A DNA stretch of 55,794 nt from a virus: IMG/VR virus record IMGVR_UViG_3300034374_009302, positions 1-55,794 of that record; one strand, given 5' to 3'. The translations under genes and the position numbers were made by a program. The notes beneath the pieces are model-generated. The model worked only from the letters and a program-made list of their open reading frames with translations, ran no database searches and was not told where the DNA came from. Of this stretch, positions 8,562 to 16,558 are shown piece after piece. Position 1 is the stretch's first letter, and every line of letters begins with the position of its first letter.

Positions 8562-8676
8562 CTCTAAATTTGATATTTAATTCGTTAAACTTTAAGAAAC
8601 TTGGTAATTCTTTTTCTACCGCCTTTGGGGCTGGTTTGTGTTTTGGTTGGTATGGAGTCTTTCTACCTGGTTTTTC
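8545..8676 (-). other. In-frame 43-codon continuation after the stop of the 8677-9285 gene
   Basis: Directly after the TAA at 8677-8679 the same frame stays open for 43 codons, reading EKPGRKTPYQPKHKPAPKAV and ending ...NIKFRDEQED before a TAA. It repeats the KPxRKSPYKPKHKPAPKA motif found just before the stop and overlaps the next gene's ATG, as a natural gene end would. It may be made by readthrough, or mark a recent nonsense mutation or a base error. Confidence 0.6.
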
Positions 8677-8775
8677 TTACGTACCAGGTTTAACTCTTGA
8701 GGGTGCAACTTCAGTATCTGCAGCCTTTGGAGCCGGTTTGTGTTTCGGCTTATAAGGTGACTTTCTCTCAGGTTT
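8621..8775 (-). repeat. Direct repeat pair encoding KPxRKxPYxPKHKPAPKA
   Basis: Two diverged copies (8621-8674 and about 8722-8775) encode nearly the same basic Pro/Lys motif. One lies before and one after the TAA of the 8677-9285 gene. Between them, ACCTGGT (8665-8671) and ACCAGGT (8683-8689) can pair into a hairpin with the stop codon in its loop. Confidence 0.7.
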
Positions 8776-9285
8776 AGTCCTCGTTGGTGTCTTTACAGGG
8801 GCTTCCTTTGTACCAGGTGCCTGTTCCAACATCTTTAATAGGTCTTTCTTACTCATCGTCTCTTCAGGGATATATTTACGAATCAAAGATACTAAAGATT
8901 CTTCGATTTGTCTAATCTTTTCCTCTTTATTCTCCTCACCCATCATAGCTCTGTTGTTATCTGAATCGTCATCCATACCGTCAGGTGCCATATCGTTCTC
9001 ATCGTGTGGACCCTCTTGACCTGTGTAATCCTGACGAGCCAAATCTTCAAGACCGTCTTCATTCTCGTCCAATTCTTCCTCACCAACTAAATCATTCTTT
9101 AATTGTTGAGTCATTTGTCTGGCTTGTTGAATTTTAGAAGTTACCTCATCAGCCGCCGCTGACGCATCCTCCTGTTCTTTGATAATTGCCCCATATAATG
9201 AATCTATCTGAGACTCCGACAAATTTTTAAGGGTTTCAAACTTCAACCCTCTATCTAATAGTCTTGCAACTTTCTTATTATTCAT
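8677..9285 (-). CDS. Charged virion-type protein with basic Pro/Lys tail
   Basis: The 202-residue protein starts MNNKKVARLLDRGLKFETLK and has NLSE|S near residue 24. The middle is acidic (DENEDGLEDLARQ, MDDDSDNNR), followed by a helix and a Lys/Pro-rich tail (KSPYKPKHKPAPKA). It overlaps its neighbour at 9278 by 8 bases, so it belongs to one transcription unit running 11169 to 5476. The TAA at 8677 interrupts a frame that stays coding-like for 43 more codons. Function unknown. Confidence 0.65.
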   Translation of the reverse strand: MNNKKVARLLDRGLKFETLKNLSESQIDSLYGAIIKEQEDASAAADEVTSKIQQARQMTQQLKNDLVGEEELDENEDGLEDLARQDYTGQEGPHDENDMAPDGMDDDSDNNRAMMGEENKEEKIRQIEESLVSLIRKYIPEETMSKKDLLKMLEQAPGTKEAPVKTPTRTKPERKSPYKPKHKPAPKAADTEVAPSRVKPGT

Positions 9286-9685
9286 GACTCATTAAACTTT
9301 TTTCCCAAGACAACACTATGTCTCTTTCGTATAATTTATCCTTAACCTTTTCCTCAGTCTCCCCGTATCTAAAAACCAAACGGGTAAACTTTTGGTCAAC
9401 GATGGCTTCACTCTCTGCATCTTCCCAAGCCAATGCAATAACATCTTCAGTAGCATCATATACAGAGAAAAAGTCAGAATTTTGAATTAAGTTCAACTCA
9501 ATATCGGTATTCTTCAAAATTCCTACCTTCTTTATAAAATGTATAAGGGGTGGAGTTGGGTTACCACCGGCAGGTTCCTTATCCCAATCTTCACCCCATA
9601 CATCGTCAATATCACTAAAAATAAACTCGTAAATATTATCCCCCTTAAAGTTGGGACCGAGTTCATTAACGTATACTAGTTTCAT
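9278..9685 (-). CDS. Conserved virion-block protein, unknown
   Basis: The 135-residue protein starts MKLVYVNELGPNFKGDNIYE. It contains GEDWDKEPAGG and VIALAWEDAESE and looks like a compact alpha/beta domain. From memory, similar proteins occur beside terminase genes in marine T4-like phages. It overlaps the upstream gene by 4 bases (ATGA) and the downstream gene by 8, which indicates translational coupling. No function can be assigned. Confidence 0.7.
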   Translation of the reverse strand: MKLVYVNELGPNFKGDNIYEFIFSDIDDVWGEDWDKEPAGGNPTPPLIHFIKKVGILKNTDIELNLIQNSDFFSVYDATEDVIALAWEDAESEAIVDQKFTRLVFRYGETEEKVKDKLYERDIVLSWEKSLMSHE

Positions 9686-11169
9686 AGTAACTCACCCTTT
9701 TGAGAAACTTTAATCTGTTGACCTTCGTTCTCAAATACTAAGTTACCTTTGTTTGTTTTACCTAAAAATTTAATATCAGAATTTTCTCTCAATAGGAAGT
9801 CTGCAGTCATTTCTTGTTCTACAGTCTCACACATTGACTTCATTTCTTTTCTGACAGTTACTTTCTGAACTTTCTCAGCGATGAATCTTTTGATGTTTTT
9901 TTGTTCACTCATCACTTTTTCGTCTTCAGAAACTACAAAATACTTAGAAAGAACTTTATCGATTTTTGACTCAGAAAAAATTTCATCCATTAGTTTCCCA
10001 CCCATGTCCATGTTTCTTCTCTTACGTAGTTTGAATGGTTGACCATATTTTTCTTTATACATATCAAACATTCTTCTACCACTACTACTCATACCTAAAT
10101 CTCTTTTGTCACTATCGTCAGGTCTAAACCATTTTTGTTTTGCCCCGTATCTTGACATCAAATCATCAAAGTCTTCGATTTCTTCTTCATCGTAGTCAAA
10201 ATCAAATTCTCCTTTATATTCACTATCATTTCTATTAAACCAAGGTTGGTCACCAATAGATAAGAACATATCATCGTAGTCTTCTTTCATTTCACCCATT
10301 TCAGCTTCAGGTTCTTCGTCACCTAAGTCAAAATCCATGTCCAAATCTAATTCATCACCTGCATCAACATCTAAGTCTGCTTCATCATCTACACCGTAGT
10401 CGATTTCGTCTTCTTCAAAGTTAGCTAAGATATCTTCTTTATCTTCTTCACTTAACTTATCCAAATCAATTGCTGAAATGATTGAATTCAAAACGTATTT
10501 GATATCTTCTGAAGTTAAACCTTCCTGGGAGTCGATGGTTCTTAACTTCTGACCTAATTTACCTGTTAGTTTTTGAATTACTTTGATTGATACTTCTTCT
10601 TCTTGGTCATCCATTTCTTGGTCCATTTCAGGTTCCATATCCATGTCTAAATCCAAGTCCATATCTTCTTCACCTTCAGGAGTGTCCAAACCTAAATCTA
10701 AATCTAAGTCTTCACCACCCATATCACTATCAGCAGATGCCGACAAGTCTAAATCCATTTCAGGTTCTACTGCCGGAGCTTCAGGTTTTGGTGTTTTTAG
10801 AACAAACTTCTTTTCTTGCTCTCCGAAAAGGTTCAACCCTTCTTCGTTTTCGTGAAGTCTGTTTAATTCTGCAGCCATCAAATTGAATTTCTTCAAAGCT
10901 TTTGAGTATGAACTCATATACTTTCTGTTGGCCATTGGTTCGTTGTAATCCATTTCTGATTCATTCAAACCACTTTTGATGATATATCCGTTTTTCTCAA
11001 ATACAATACCGTAATATTTTCCATCGGCTAACTGTCTTTGATACTCCACAGAATTCGATTCGTTCAATTCTGAACGGTCTGTTTCGTTATAACGAGCAAT
11101 TTCCATGATACGTTTTAGTTTGTCCGTACCCTGTAATTTCTCACTACCTAAAGGTCTTAAATCTCCCAT
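9682..11169 (-). CDS. Large acidic virion-type protein
   Basis: The 495-residue protein has SELNE|S near residue 37. A long Asp/Leu/Met/Glu run (about 140-195, repeated DLDLD and MDMEPEM units) is followed by a helical domain (VIQKLTGKLGQKLRTIDSQE, then EDIKYVLNSIISAIDLDKL). The C-terminal half mixes acidic linkers with a basic patch (KLRKRRNMDMGGK). It heads the unit leading to the terminase. Acidic low-complexity proteins here could be core or neck components, but no family was recognised. Confidence 0.7.
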   Translation of the reverse strand: MGDLRPLGSEKLQGTDKLKRIMEIARYNETDRSELNESNSVEYQRQLADGKYYGIVFEKNGYIIKSGLNESEMDYNEPMANRKYMSSYSKALKKFNLMAAELNRLHENEEGLNLFGEQEKKFVLKTPKPEAPAVEPEMDLDLSASADSDMGGEDLDLDLGLDTPEGEEDMDLDLDMDMEPEMDQEMDDQEEEVSIKVIQKLTGKLGQKLRTIDSQEGLTSEDIKYVLNSIISAIDLDKLSEEDKEDILANFEEDEIDYGVDDEADLDVDAGDELDLDMDFDLGDEEPEAEMGEMKEDYDDMFLSIGDQPWFNRNDSEYKGEFDFDYDEEEIEDFDDLMSRYGAKQKWFRPDDSDKRDLGMSSSGRRMFDMYKEKYGQPFKLRKRRNMDMGGKLMDEIFSESKIDKVLSKYFVVSEDEKVMSEQKNIKRFIAEKVQKVTVRKEMKSMCETVEQEMTADFLLRENSDIKFLGKTNKGNLVFENEGQQIKVSQKGELL

Positions 11170-11194
11170 TTTATATTATTTATAAAACTTTATT

Positions 11195-11344
11195 TTAATT
11201 AAAAACACCGCCACCACCAAGGAGGACAGAGCCACATTGTATTACTTCTTCACCATCACTATTAGTATAGATAGGATGAGGAGTTGCCGTTCCACCTGAG
11301 AACGCTTCATATTCGTTGTGCGAGTTACAAGTATTAATTGGCAT
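11195..11344 (-). CDS. Small 49-residue protein
   Basis: The frame starts with ATG at 11344 (MPINTCNSHNEYEAFSGGTA) and ends ...VIQCGSVLLGGGGVFN. It fills the otherwise empty gap 11170-11410, and a TATTTATT motif lies 12 bases before the ATG as for neighbouring genes. Two Cys and a Gly-rich tail are the only features. Function unknown. Confidence 0.6.
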   Translation of the reverse strand: MPINTCNSHNEYEAFSGGTATPHPIYTNSDGEEVIQCGSVLLGGGGVFN

Positions 11345-11356
11345 AACTTTTTTTCT

Positions 11357-11364
11357 AATAAATA
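11357..11364 (-). promoter_or_regulatory. Phage TATTTATT motif before the 49-residue gene
   Basis: TATTTATT followed by AGAAAAAAAG lies 12 bases before the ATG at 11344. Confidence 0.45.
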
Positions 11365-11410
11365 TATTGAAAAATAAGATTTTTCCTTTTTACACTATAA
11401 TTAGTAAAAA

Positions 11411-12151
11411 TTATTCTTCAATCTCCTGTTCTAATGACAGGTTTTTATCCACAAGTTCGTTGGTAAAATCAAATAGTTTTTGAACGTATCCGTTTCTTCT
11501 TAAGAATTTGAATACTAAGTTCTCGTAAGAATATTCACCCTCACTCTCTAATCCACAACTACGGTATTTCTTTAGTTGGTCTTTGAATTTGTCAATCGTT
11601 TCTAAGGCTTGGTCGAGGTCTTCATCTTCAACAGTATCTAAAAGATTATCAATCTTATCCATCCAAGATTCTACTTTCTCCTGTAATCTCTCTTCGTCAA
11701 TTTTAACCTCTTCTTTAGATGGTTCTTCTATCCACTCGTCAAATAATACCGAATATACCCCTGTTGAAAAGTGTGATTCATTAAGGTCCTGAACGTATAA
11801 TTCTACTTCATAACCTTTTACTGTGATGTCGTGAGTAGAGTTAAATAATGTTTTCTTTAATTTAAATAATTCTTTAATAAGTTCCTTATCATCTCCTGAC
11901 TCATCAAAGTCATACATAATGTGTAAATCAACATCAGAGAATTTGGACCAGTTGTAATTTGCCAAAGAACCTGTCATAGTAATATCTGAGACAAAGATAG
12001 GTAAACCTAAAAATTCAATAAATTCATTGGCTATATCGATAAGGGATTGACGCACATCAGAATGCATAGACATGTCCTCATTATCCCATATCTCAGGATT
12101 GAGTTCGTCTTGCACATAAAAACTTGATACTATTTCATCAAATTTACCCAT
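11411..12151 (-). CDS. Nucleotidyltransferase-fold protein (pol beta superfamily)
   Basis: The 246-residue protein carries the minimal nucleotidyltransferase signature: Gly61-Ser62 in MTGSLANYNWSKF, then Asp73 and Asp75 in SDVDLHI, with a likely third carboxylate in YEVELYVQD (115-119). Proteins of this fold transfer nucleotides to RNA, proteins or small molecules; the substrate here is unknown. The C-terminal half is helical. ATG at 12151 is preferred to the TTG at 12157, which falls inside the upstream motif. Confidence 0.8.
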   Translation of the reverse strand: MGKFDEIVSSFYVQDELNPEIWDNEDMSMHSDVRQSLIDIANEFIEFLGLPIFVSDITMTGSLANYNWSKFSDVDLHIMYDFDESGDDKELIKELFKLKKTLFNSTHDITVKGYEVELYVQDLNESHFSTGVYSVLFDEWIEEPSKEEVKIDEERLQEKVESWMDKIDNLLDTVEDEDLDQALETIDKFKDQLKKYRSCGLESEGEYSYENLVFKFLRRNGYVQKLFDFTNELVDKNLSLEQEIEE

Positions 12152-12155
12152 TAAC

Positions 12156-12163
12156 AATAAATA
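12156..12163 (-). promoter_or_regulatory. Phage TATTTATT motif before the nucleotidyltransferase
   Basis: GGTATTTATTGTTA runs directly into the ATG at 12151, only 4 bases away. If it is a -10 element the mRNA would be nearly leaderless. Confidence 0.45.
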
Positions 12164-12173
12164 CCACGAAGAC

Positions 12174-12422
12174 TTACTTTGTTATTTTTTTGTATTCGTA
12201 TTTCTTCGCAATCTCTTTGTTGAAGAAACTTCCTTGAGATTCTGCCATTCTAAATTGGGTATAAACTTTGTGTGGAACATCTTTGTATTCGTATTCCATG
12301 CCGTTTTTGAATGTTGCTGTTAGTTTCTTTTGGTCGAGGTCATAGATAGTCTTAGTGATGTTTGAAGACTCTACCTCATTGATGATTTGTTTACCTACGA
12401 TTTTTTCACTCTTGATTGCCAT
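12174..12422 (-). CDS. KTSC-domain protein
   Basis: The 82-residue protein matches the KTSC domain pattern: VESSNITKTIYD, LTATFKNGMEYEYKDVP, then FRMAESQGSFFNKEI and a C-terminal Tyr. KTSC domains occur alone or at the ends of phage and bacterial proteins, and their role is not established, although nucleic-acid binding has been suggested. The gene overlaps the upstream one (12406-12720) by 17 bases. Confidence 0.8.
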   Translation of the reverse strand: MAIKSEKIVGKQIINEVESSNITKTIYDLDQKKLTATFKNGMEYEYKDVPHKVYTQFRMAESQGSFFNKEIAKKYEYKKITK

Positions 12423-12720
12423 TGTTTAAAGGATATTTTTCTTCTAACTTAGACAACTTTCTTGAAATGTAACTATCAAAATTCTTTTTGACATCATCAT
12501 TCCACATACCGTATTTCATTAATTGTTGATTTACGTTTTGAATATTATTAAGAACTTCATCTCTTAACCTAAACACCTCAGCAGGTGCCGATGAGATACT
12601 TTTTAAGTCTTCTTCTGTAAAACCAGCATCTCTAAGTGCCATTCTAAGTTTTATGAATGACTCTTCTATAGAGCCCACATCACCAAACTTTGTAATATAT
12701 TCTAACCACGGTTGTTTCAT
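12406..12720 (-). CDS. Unknown helical protein
   Basis: The protein has about 104 residues and starts MKQPWLEYITKFGDVGSIEE. It is mostly helical, with a basic C-terminal region (SYISRKLSKLEEKYPLNNG). An ATG six bases upstream (12726) overlaps the TATTTATG motif, so the ATG at 12720 is preferred. It is translationally linked to the KTSC gene. No family recognised. Confidence 0.65.
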   Translation of the reverse strand: MKQPWLEYITKFGDVGSIEESFIKLRMALRDAGFTEEDLKSISSAPAEVFRLRDEVLNNIQNVNQQLMKYGMWNDDVKKNFDSYISRKLSKLEEKYPLNNGNQE

Positions 12721-12723
12721 AAC

Positions 12724-12731
12724 CATAAATA
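12724..12731 (-). promoter_or_regulatory. Phage TATTTATG motif before the 12406-12720 gene
   Basis: ATATTTATGG abuts the start region, with 3 bases between the motif and the preferred ATG. This is another near-leaderless arrangement. Confidence 0.4.
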
Positions 12732-12735
12732 TAAA

Positions 12736-12764
12736 AAAACCCCGATTTCTCGGGGTTTTCAGGA
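12736..12764 (-). terminator. Terminator after the UVR-motif gene
   Basis: AAAACCCCGA and TCGGGGTTTT form a 10-bp stem with a TTTC loop, followed in the minus direction by a T-run. It ends transcription from the 13197 start. Confidence 0.85.
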
Positions 12765-12765
12765 A

Positions 12766-13197
12766 TTAGTCCTCCAATTTTTTTATCTCGTCACGAAGTT
12801 CGATGGCCCTTTCGAAGTTTTCTTTTGAGATTGCCAATTGGAGTTCTTCTTTTAAGTCGGTTATTTTCTTGTTATTCTTTTCTAAGTTTTTGATTTGGTC
12901 TCTTAGTTCTGCAGCTTTTTCAAACTCTTGATTTTCAACATACTTCTGTAGTTTGTTCTTTAATTCTAAAGTTTTATCACTTTCTGTTGTGGTTGTAGAA
13001 TCGTTTACCCTAACGATAGATGTTACTGAATAAGTTCCGTCGTTAGAAGTAAAAGTTTCTTTGGTCCACTTTCCGTGTTCATCACTTCCTTCCTCAACCT
13101 TACTCTTACCCTGAATATAGGTAGGTGAGTTGAACATAGAGTTTAATTCATTAAACATAGAATCGAATTCTGATAACCAATTTCTTCTTCCAAACAT
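12766..13197 (-). CDS. Double UVR-motif protein (McsA-like Clp adaptor candidate)
   Basis: The 143-residue protein has two UVR motifs, EFEKAAELRDQIKNLE (91-106) and NFERAIELRDEIKKLE (127-142), joined by a charged helix. The N-terminus (MFGRRNWLSEFDSMFNELNS) is amphipathic, followed by a short beta region (40-70). UVR motifs mediate helical pairing in UvrB/UvrC and in ClpC-associated McsA. The gene is divergent from a phage ClpC whose own middle domain contains a matching motif ([19 protein letters not shown]). An adaptor role for ClpC is inferred. The zinc-binding Cys of McsA are absent. Confidence 0.75.
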   Translation of the reverse strand: MFGRRNWLSEFDSMFNELNSMFNSPTYIQGKSKVEEGSDEHGKWTKETFTSNDGTYSVTSIVRVNDSTTTTESDKTLELKNKLQKYVENQEFEKAAELRDQIKNLEKNNKKITDLKEELQLAISKENFERAIELRDEIKKLED

Positions 13198-13276
13198 AAT
13201 TTTGTATTTTTAAAAAATTTATTTTACATTTGTTCTCTCATAGAAAAATGTGCCAAATTGAAAATCGGGTATGTTG

Positions 13277-13315
13277 ACTGACATAATGTCAGTTGTAAAT
13301 AAAATTTACTGACAT
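13277..13315. promoter_or_regulatory. Operator-like palindrome plus half-site between the UVR gene and clpC
   Basis: ACTGACAT-A-ATGTCAGT (13277-13293) is a perfect 8-1-8 palindrome, and a third ACTGACAT half-site follows at 13308-13315. It lies upstream of the clpC promoter in the divergent gap, where an activator or repressor of either gene would bind. No other copy was seen in the window. Confidence 0.6.
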
Positions 13316-13350
13316 TTTGAGTTAATGTGTTTTTTGTCCCGATTTTTGTT

Positions 13351-13358
13351 TATCTTTG
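13351..13358 (+). promoter_or_regulatory. Host-type -7 box of clpC
   Basis: TATCTTTG matches the Bacteroidetes TAnnTTTG box, 30 bases before the ATG. No clear TTTG lies at the usual distance upstream, which would fit an activator-dependent promoter. Confidence 0.55.
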
Positions 13359-13387
13359 TAGTGTTAAAAATTAAAAACGATTGATAT

Positions 13388-15400
13388 ATGATTGAGTCTG
13401 TAGACCCTAATGACAACCCACGTGGAGACAAGAAAAAATCCAACTCACCAACTCCGGTGTTGGACAACTTCTCTCGTGATTTGAATAAGTTAGCGGAGAT
13501 GGGAAAACTCGACCCTGTGGTGGGTCGTGAACGTGAGATTGACCGAATCGCACAAATCCTTTCTCGTAGAAAGAAAAACAACCCTATCATCATTGGCGAG
13601 CCAGGCGCTGGTAAGACCGCCATTGTTGAAGGATTGGCGATGAAGATTTTCGAAGGTGATTGTCCTCGTAATCTTTGTGATAAACGCATCGTTTCTTTGG
13701 ACCTCACATCCATCGTTGCAGGAACTAAGTATCGTGGACAGTTTGAGGAACGTCTAAAGGTTATTTTGGATGAACTTCACGACAATCCTGATATCATCAT
13801 CTTCATCGATGAGATTCACACCATTATTGGTACTGGTAACGCATCAGGTTCATTGGATGCATCCAACATCTTCAAACCGGCACTTGCTCGTGGTGAACTA
13901 CAATGTATCGGAGCAACGACTCTTGACGAATACCGTGAGAACATTGAGAAGGACGGAGCATTGGAACGTCGTTTCCAAAAAGTAGTCGTGGACGGGGCAA
14001 CACCTGAAGAGACAATGATTATCCTTTCCAACCTCAAGTCTCGTTACGAGTCTCACCACAAAGTAAACTACACTGACAAATCGTTAGAAGCATGTGTATA
14101 CTTAGCTGACCGTTACATCACAGACCGTGAGTTCCCTGATAAAGCTATTGACATCATGGATGAGGTGGGTGCACGAACACAGATTTCTGTGAAACTACCT
14201 GAAGAGATTGAGGTATTGAAGGAAGAGGCACTCAAAATCAAGCAGGAGAAAATTGACGTGGTAAAACGTCAGGACTATGAGAAAGCAGCACATCTACGTG
14301 ACAAAGAACGTAAGGTATTGGAAAAGTTAGAGAAGGTTAAGGAAGATTTTGAAAAGAAGCAAGATACCGAGCGTAAAGATGTCACTGAAGAAATGGTTTA
14401 TGATGTGGTGGCAAACATGACCAAGATTCCAGTATCCAAACTCAACCAAAATGAGATGGATGGTTTGTTGGAGTTGGAAAACAGCCTCAATAAGACGGTC
14501 ATCGGTCAAGAACCAGCGGTTAAGAAGATTGCAAAAGCTATCCGTCGTAACCGTGTGGGTATCAAAGACCCCAACCGACCAATCGGTTCTTTCATCTTCT
14601 TAGGTTCAACTGGTATTGGTAAGACTCACTTGGCAAAACAGTTGGCGAAAGAAATCTTCGGTGACGAAGACGCACTCATCCGAGTGGATATGAGTGAATA
14701 CCAAGAGAAATACACCATGTCTCGTTTGATTGGTTCTCCTCCAGGATATGTGGGTCACGACCAAGGTGGTCAACTTACCGAGGCGGTGAAGAACAAACCT
14801 TACTCAGTGGTATTGTTTGATGAGATTGAAAAGGCAAACAAAGACATCTTCTCACTTCTTCTTCAGATGATGGACGATGGTCACCTAACAGACAGTTTCG
14901 GTCGCAAGATTAACTTCAAAAACTGTTTAATTATTATGACATCAAACTTGGGTGTTAAGAAACTTCAAGACTTCGGAGCGGGTGTAGGTTTTGATACCAA
15001 CGCAAGAATGAGTGGTGATGAGGACCTGAAAAAGGCTCTCCTTCAAAAAGAGTTGAAGAACCACTTTACCCCTGAGTTCTTAAACCGTTTGGATGAGGTG
15101 ATTGTCTTCAACCCTCTCAAAGAAACTGAAGTTCGTCAGATTGTGGACATCGAGTTATCTAAACTCAGCAAACGTTTGGATAAGTTGGGTTACAACATCG
15201 ACATTACCAAAGAACTACGTGATATGTTGGCAGATATCGGTTTCGATGAGAAATACGGAGCACGTCCTATCAAACGAGCAATCCAAGAGAAGATTGAAGA
15301 TTTTATCTCTGAAGAAGTTCTTCGTGGTAAGATTAAAATCGGAAACTCTTACACCTTAGAGGTTGAGGAAGAGAATGTTGTATTAAAAGAGGGGAATTAA
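13388..15400 (+). CDS. clpC: ClpC-type AAA+ unfoldase lacking the N-domain
   Basis: The 670-residue protein has both ClpC ATPase rings: D1 with GEPGAGKT (70-77), IIIFIDE (136-142) and ERRFQ; D2 with GSTGIGKT (406-413), VVLFDE (474-479) and the C-terminal domain. A short middle domain (about 275-330) contains a UVR-like [23 protein letters not shown] tripeptide at 533-535 sits where ClpC contacts ClpP, so host ClpP could be used. Host ClpC is about 820-850 residues; here the adaptor-binding N-domain is absent and the protein opens just before D1. Neighbours are a UVR protein and a peptidase. Codons end in C more often than in adjacent genes, possibly from recent host acquisition. Confidence 0.93.
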   Translation: MIESVDPNDNPRGDKKKSNSPTPVLDNFSRDLNKLAEMGKLDPVVGREREIDRIAQILSRRKKNNPIIIGEPGAGKTAIVEGLAMKIFEGDCPRNLCDKRIVSLDLTSIVAGTKYRGQFEERLKVILDELHDNPDIIIFIDEIHTIIGTGNASGSLDASNIFKPALARGELQCIGATTLDEYRENIEKDGALERRFQKVVVDGATPEETMIILSNLKSRYESHHKVNYTDKSLEACVYLADRYITDREFPDKAIDIMDEVGARTQISVKLPEEIEVLKEEALKIKQEKIDVVKRQDYEKAAHLRDKERKVLEKLEKVKEDFEKKQDTERKDVTEEMVYDVVANMTKIPVSKLNQNEMDGLLELENSLNKTVIGQEPAVKKIAKAIRRNRVGIKDPNRPIGSFIFLGSTGIGKTHLAKQLAKEIFGDEDALIRVDMSEYQEKYTMSRLIGSPPGYVGHDQGGQLTEAVKNKPYSVVLFDEIEKANKDIFSLLLQMMDDGHLTDSFGRKINFKNCLIIMTSNLGVKKLQDFGAGVGFDTNARMSGDEDLKKALLQKELKNHFTPEFLNRLDEVIVFNPLKETEVRQIVDIELSKLSKRLDKLGYNIDITKELRDMLADIGFDEKYGARPIKRAIQEKIEDFISEEVLRGKIKIGNSYTLEVEEENVVLKEGN

Positions 15401-15415
15401 CCCCCTCTTTTTTTG
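15385..15415 (+). terminator. Terminator of clpC
   Basis: AGAGGGG pairs with CCCCTCT, followed by seven T. The clpC stop codon lies in the loop. Confidence 0.85.
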
Positions 15416-15442
15416 GCAACTCAAAAAAAAGATGTATATTTG
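15412..15442 (+). promoter_or_regulatory. Host-type promoter of the M20 peptidase gene
   Basis: TTTG (15412-15415), 19 bases, then TATATTTG (15435-15442) match the Bacteroidetes consensus. The upstream element overlaps the clpC terminator T-run. Confidence 0.75.
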
Positions 15443-15460
15443 TAGACTAAATTAAAAACA

Positions 15461-16558
15461 ATGAACAAAGAAACCTTAACTCGTTTTAAAGACTTGCTCT
15501 CAGTCCCCTCGAAAACATATCAAGAGGACCAGATGGTGGAATACATCTCATGGGTATTGGATACCATTCCTGGTGTTGAATACTACACCGATGAGATGAA
15601 CAACATCTACGCAACCAAGAAACAAGAGGGTTTCAACGGACATTTTCCAATGTTCATTGCCCATACCGACACGGTCCACTCGTTGGTACCAGAAATTGTC
15701 GTTGAGGAGCAATATCTTCCCAAACCACCTACCTTCGGAAAAACATTCGATGACACAGAACATCATGTCCTAAAGGCATACACGCCAGATGGTAATCCGA
15801 CAGGTATTGGTGGTGATGATAAAGCGGGAATATTCATTTGTCTCGAACTACTCCGCGTTCTATCAAATGTGAAAGTAGGGTTATTCGTTTCTGAAGAGAC
15901 CGGATGTCACGGTTCAAGCAAATGTGATATTGACTTCCTCAACGACGTCGGTTACGCCATTCAATTCGACGCACCTGGTGACCACCTAATTACCGAGTAT
16001 TGCTCGGGAGTTCAACTCTTTGAACGTGATAGTGAGTTTGGTGAACGTGCCATTCGTGTGATTGAAAACACTATGGGTACCAAATTAGAACTACAGTCTC
16101 ACCCCTATACCGATGTGTCACAAATCAAAATGAAGTCTGACTTCGTTTGTTTGAATATGTCTTGTGGGTATTACAATATGCACACAGCCAATGAATTCAT
16201 CTCAACTGAAGATGTGGACAAAGCAATTCGTAGTGGTATCAATTTGGTTAACGAATTGGGTTTTGAAAAGTATGAATATCACTTTAAGAAAAACAACCTA
16301 ACCTATGGTTACGGAAACTTATTTGATGTGGACAGTCTTAGAGATGATGATTTTGACGATTGGGATTCTACATTAGGTGACGGTCTTTACGATGAAGAAG
16401 ATACCGTAGAGTTGGATGACAACATTGTCCACAAAGAATGGTCAGGGGTGAGTATCATCTCAAAACATACGGGTGAATCTGTATGGTTGAGTGATGAAGA
16501 ATGTGCTTCTCTTTACGAAATTATTCGTGAGAAGGTATTATTCAAAGGGGTCGAATAA
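15461..16558 (+). CDS. M20-family metallopeptidase (peptidase T-like)
   Basis: The 365-residue protein shows the co-catalytic zinc peptidase pattern: His68-x-Asp70 in AHTDTV, GGDDKAG (117-123), SEETGCHGS (144-152), Asp170 in FDAPG and His241 in MHTANEF. PepT-type enzymes remove residues from tripeptides left by proteases. It follows clpC directly with its own host-type promoter, so it could recycle ClpCP products (inference). An acidic insertion after residue 290 (DDDFDDWDSTLGDGLYDEED) and a C-terminal tail are not part of the usual family core. The 3' end overlaps the convergent gene by 21 bases. Confidence 0.85.
   Translation: MNKETLTRFKDLLSVPSKTYQEDQMVEYISWVLDTIPGVEYYTDEMNNIYATKKQEGFNGHFPMFIAHTDTVHSLVPEIVVEEQYLPKPPTFGKTFDDTEHHVLKAYTPDGNPTGIGGDDKAGIFICLELLRVLSNVKVGLFVSEETGCHGSSKCDIDFLNDVGYAIQFDAPGDHLITEYCSGVQLFERDSEFGERAIRVIENTMGTKLELQSHPYTDVSQIKMKSDFVCLNMSCGYYNMHTANEFISTEDVDKAIRSGINLVNELGFEKYEYHFKKNNLTYGYGNLFDVDSLRDDDFDDWDSTLGDGLYDEEDTVELDDNIVHKEWSGVSIISKHTGESVWLSDEECASLYEIIREKVLFKGVE

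Noticed and set aside
8570-8755. Plus-strand 61-residue ORF with repeated FGAGLCFG
   Set aside because: It is antisense to the duplicated Lys/Pro motif of the 8677-9285 gene; the repeat belongs to the minus strand.
10583-10886. Two plus-strand ORFs rich in Ser/Lys/Pro or Pro/Leu
   Set aside because: They mirror the Asp/Leu/Met run of the 9682-11169 gene and have no start signals or sensible composition.
11177-11184. TATTTATA on the plus strand before the minus-strand gene starting at 11169
   Set aside because: It is antisense to the gene it precedes, unlike the other copies, so it was not counted as a promoter.
13306-13713. Minus-strand 135-residue ORF over the start of clpC
   Set aside because: It lies antisense to strongly conserved clpC sequence and carries no recognisable domain.
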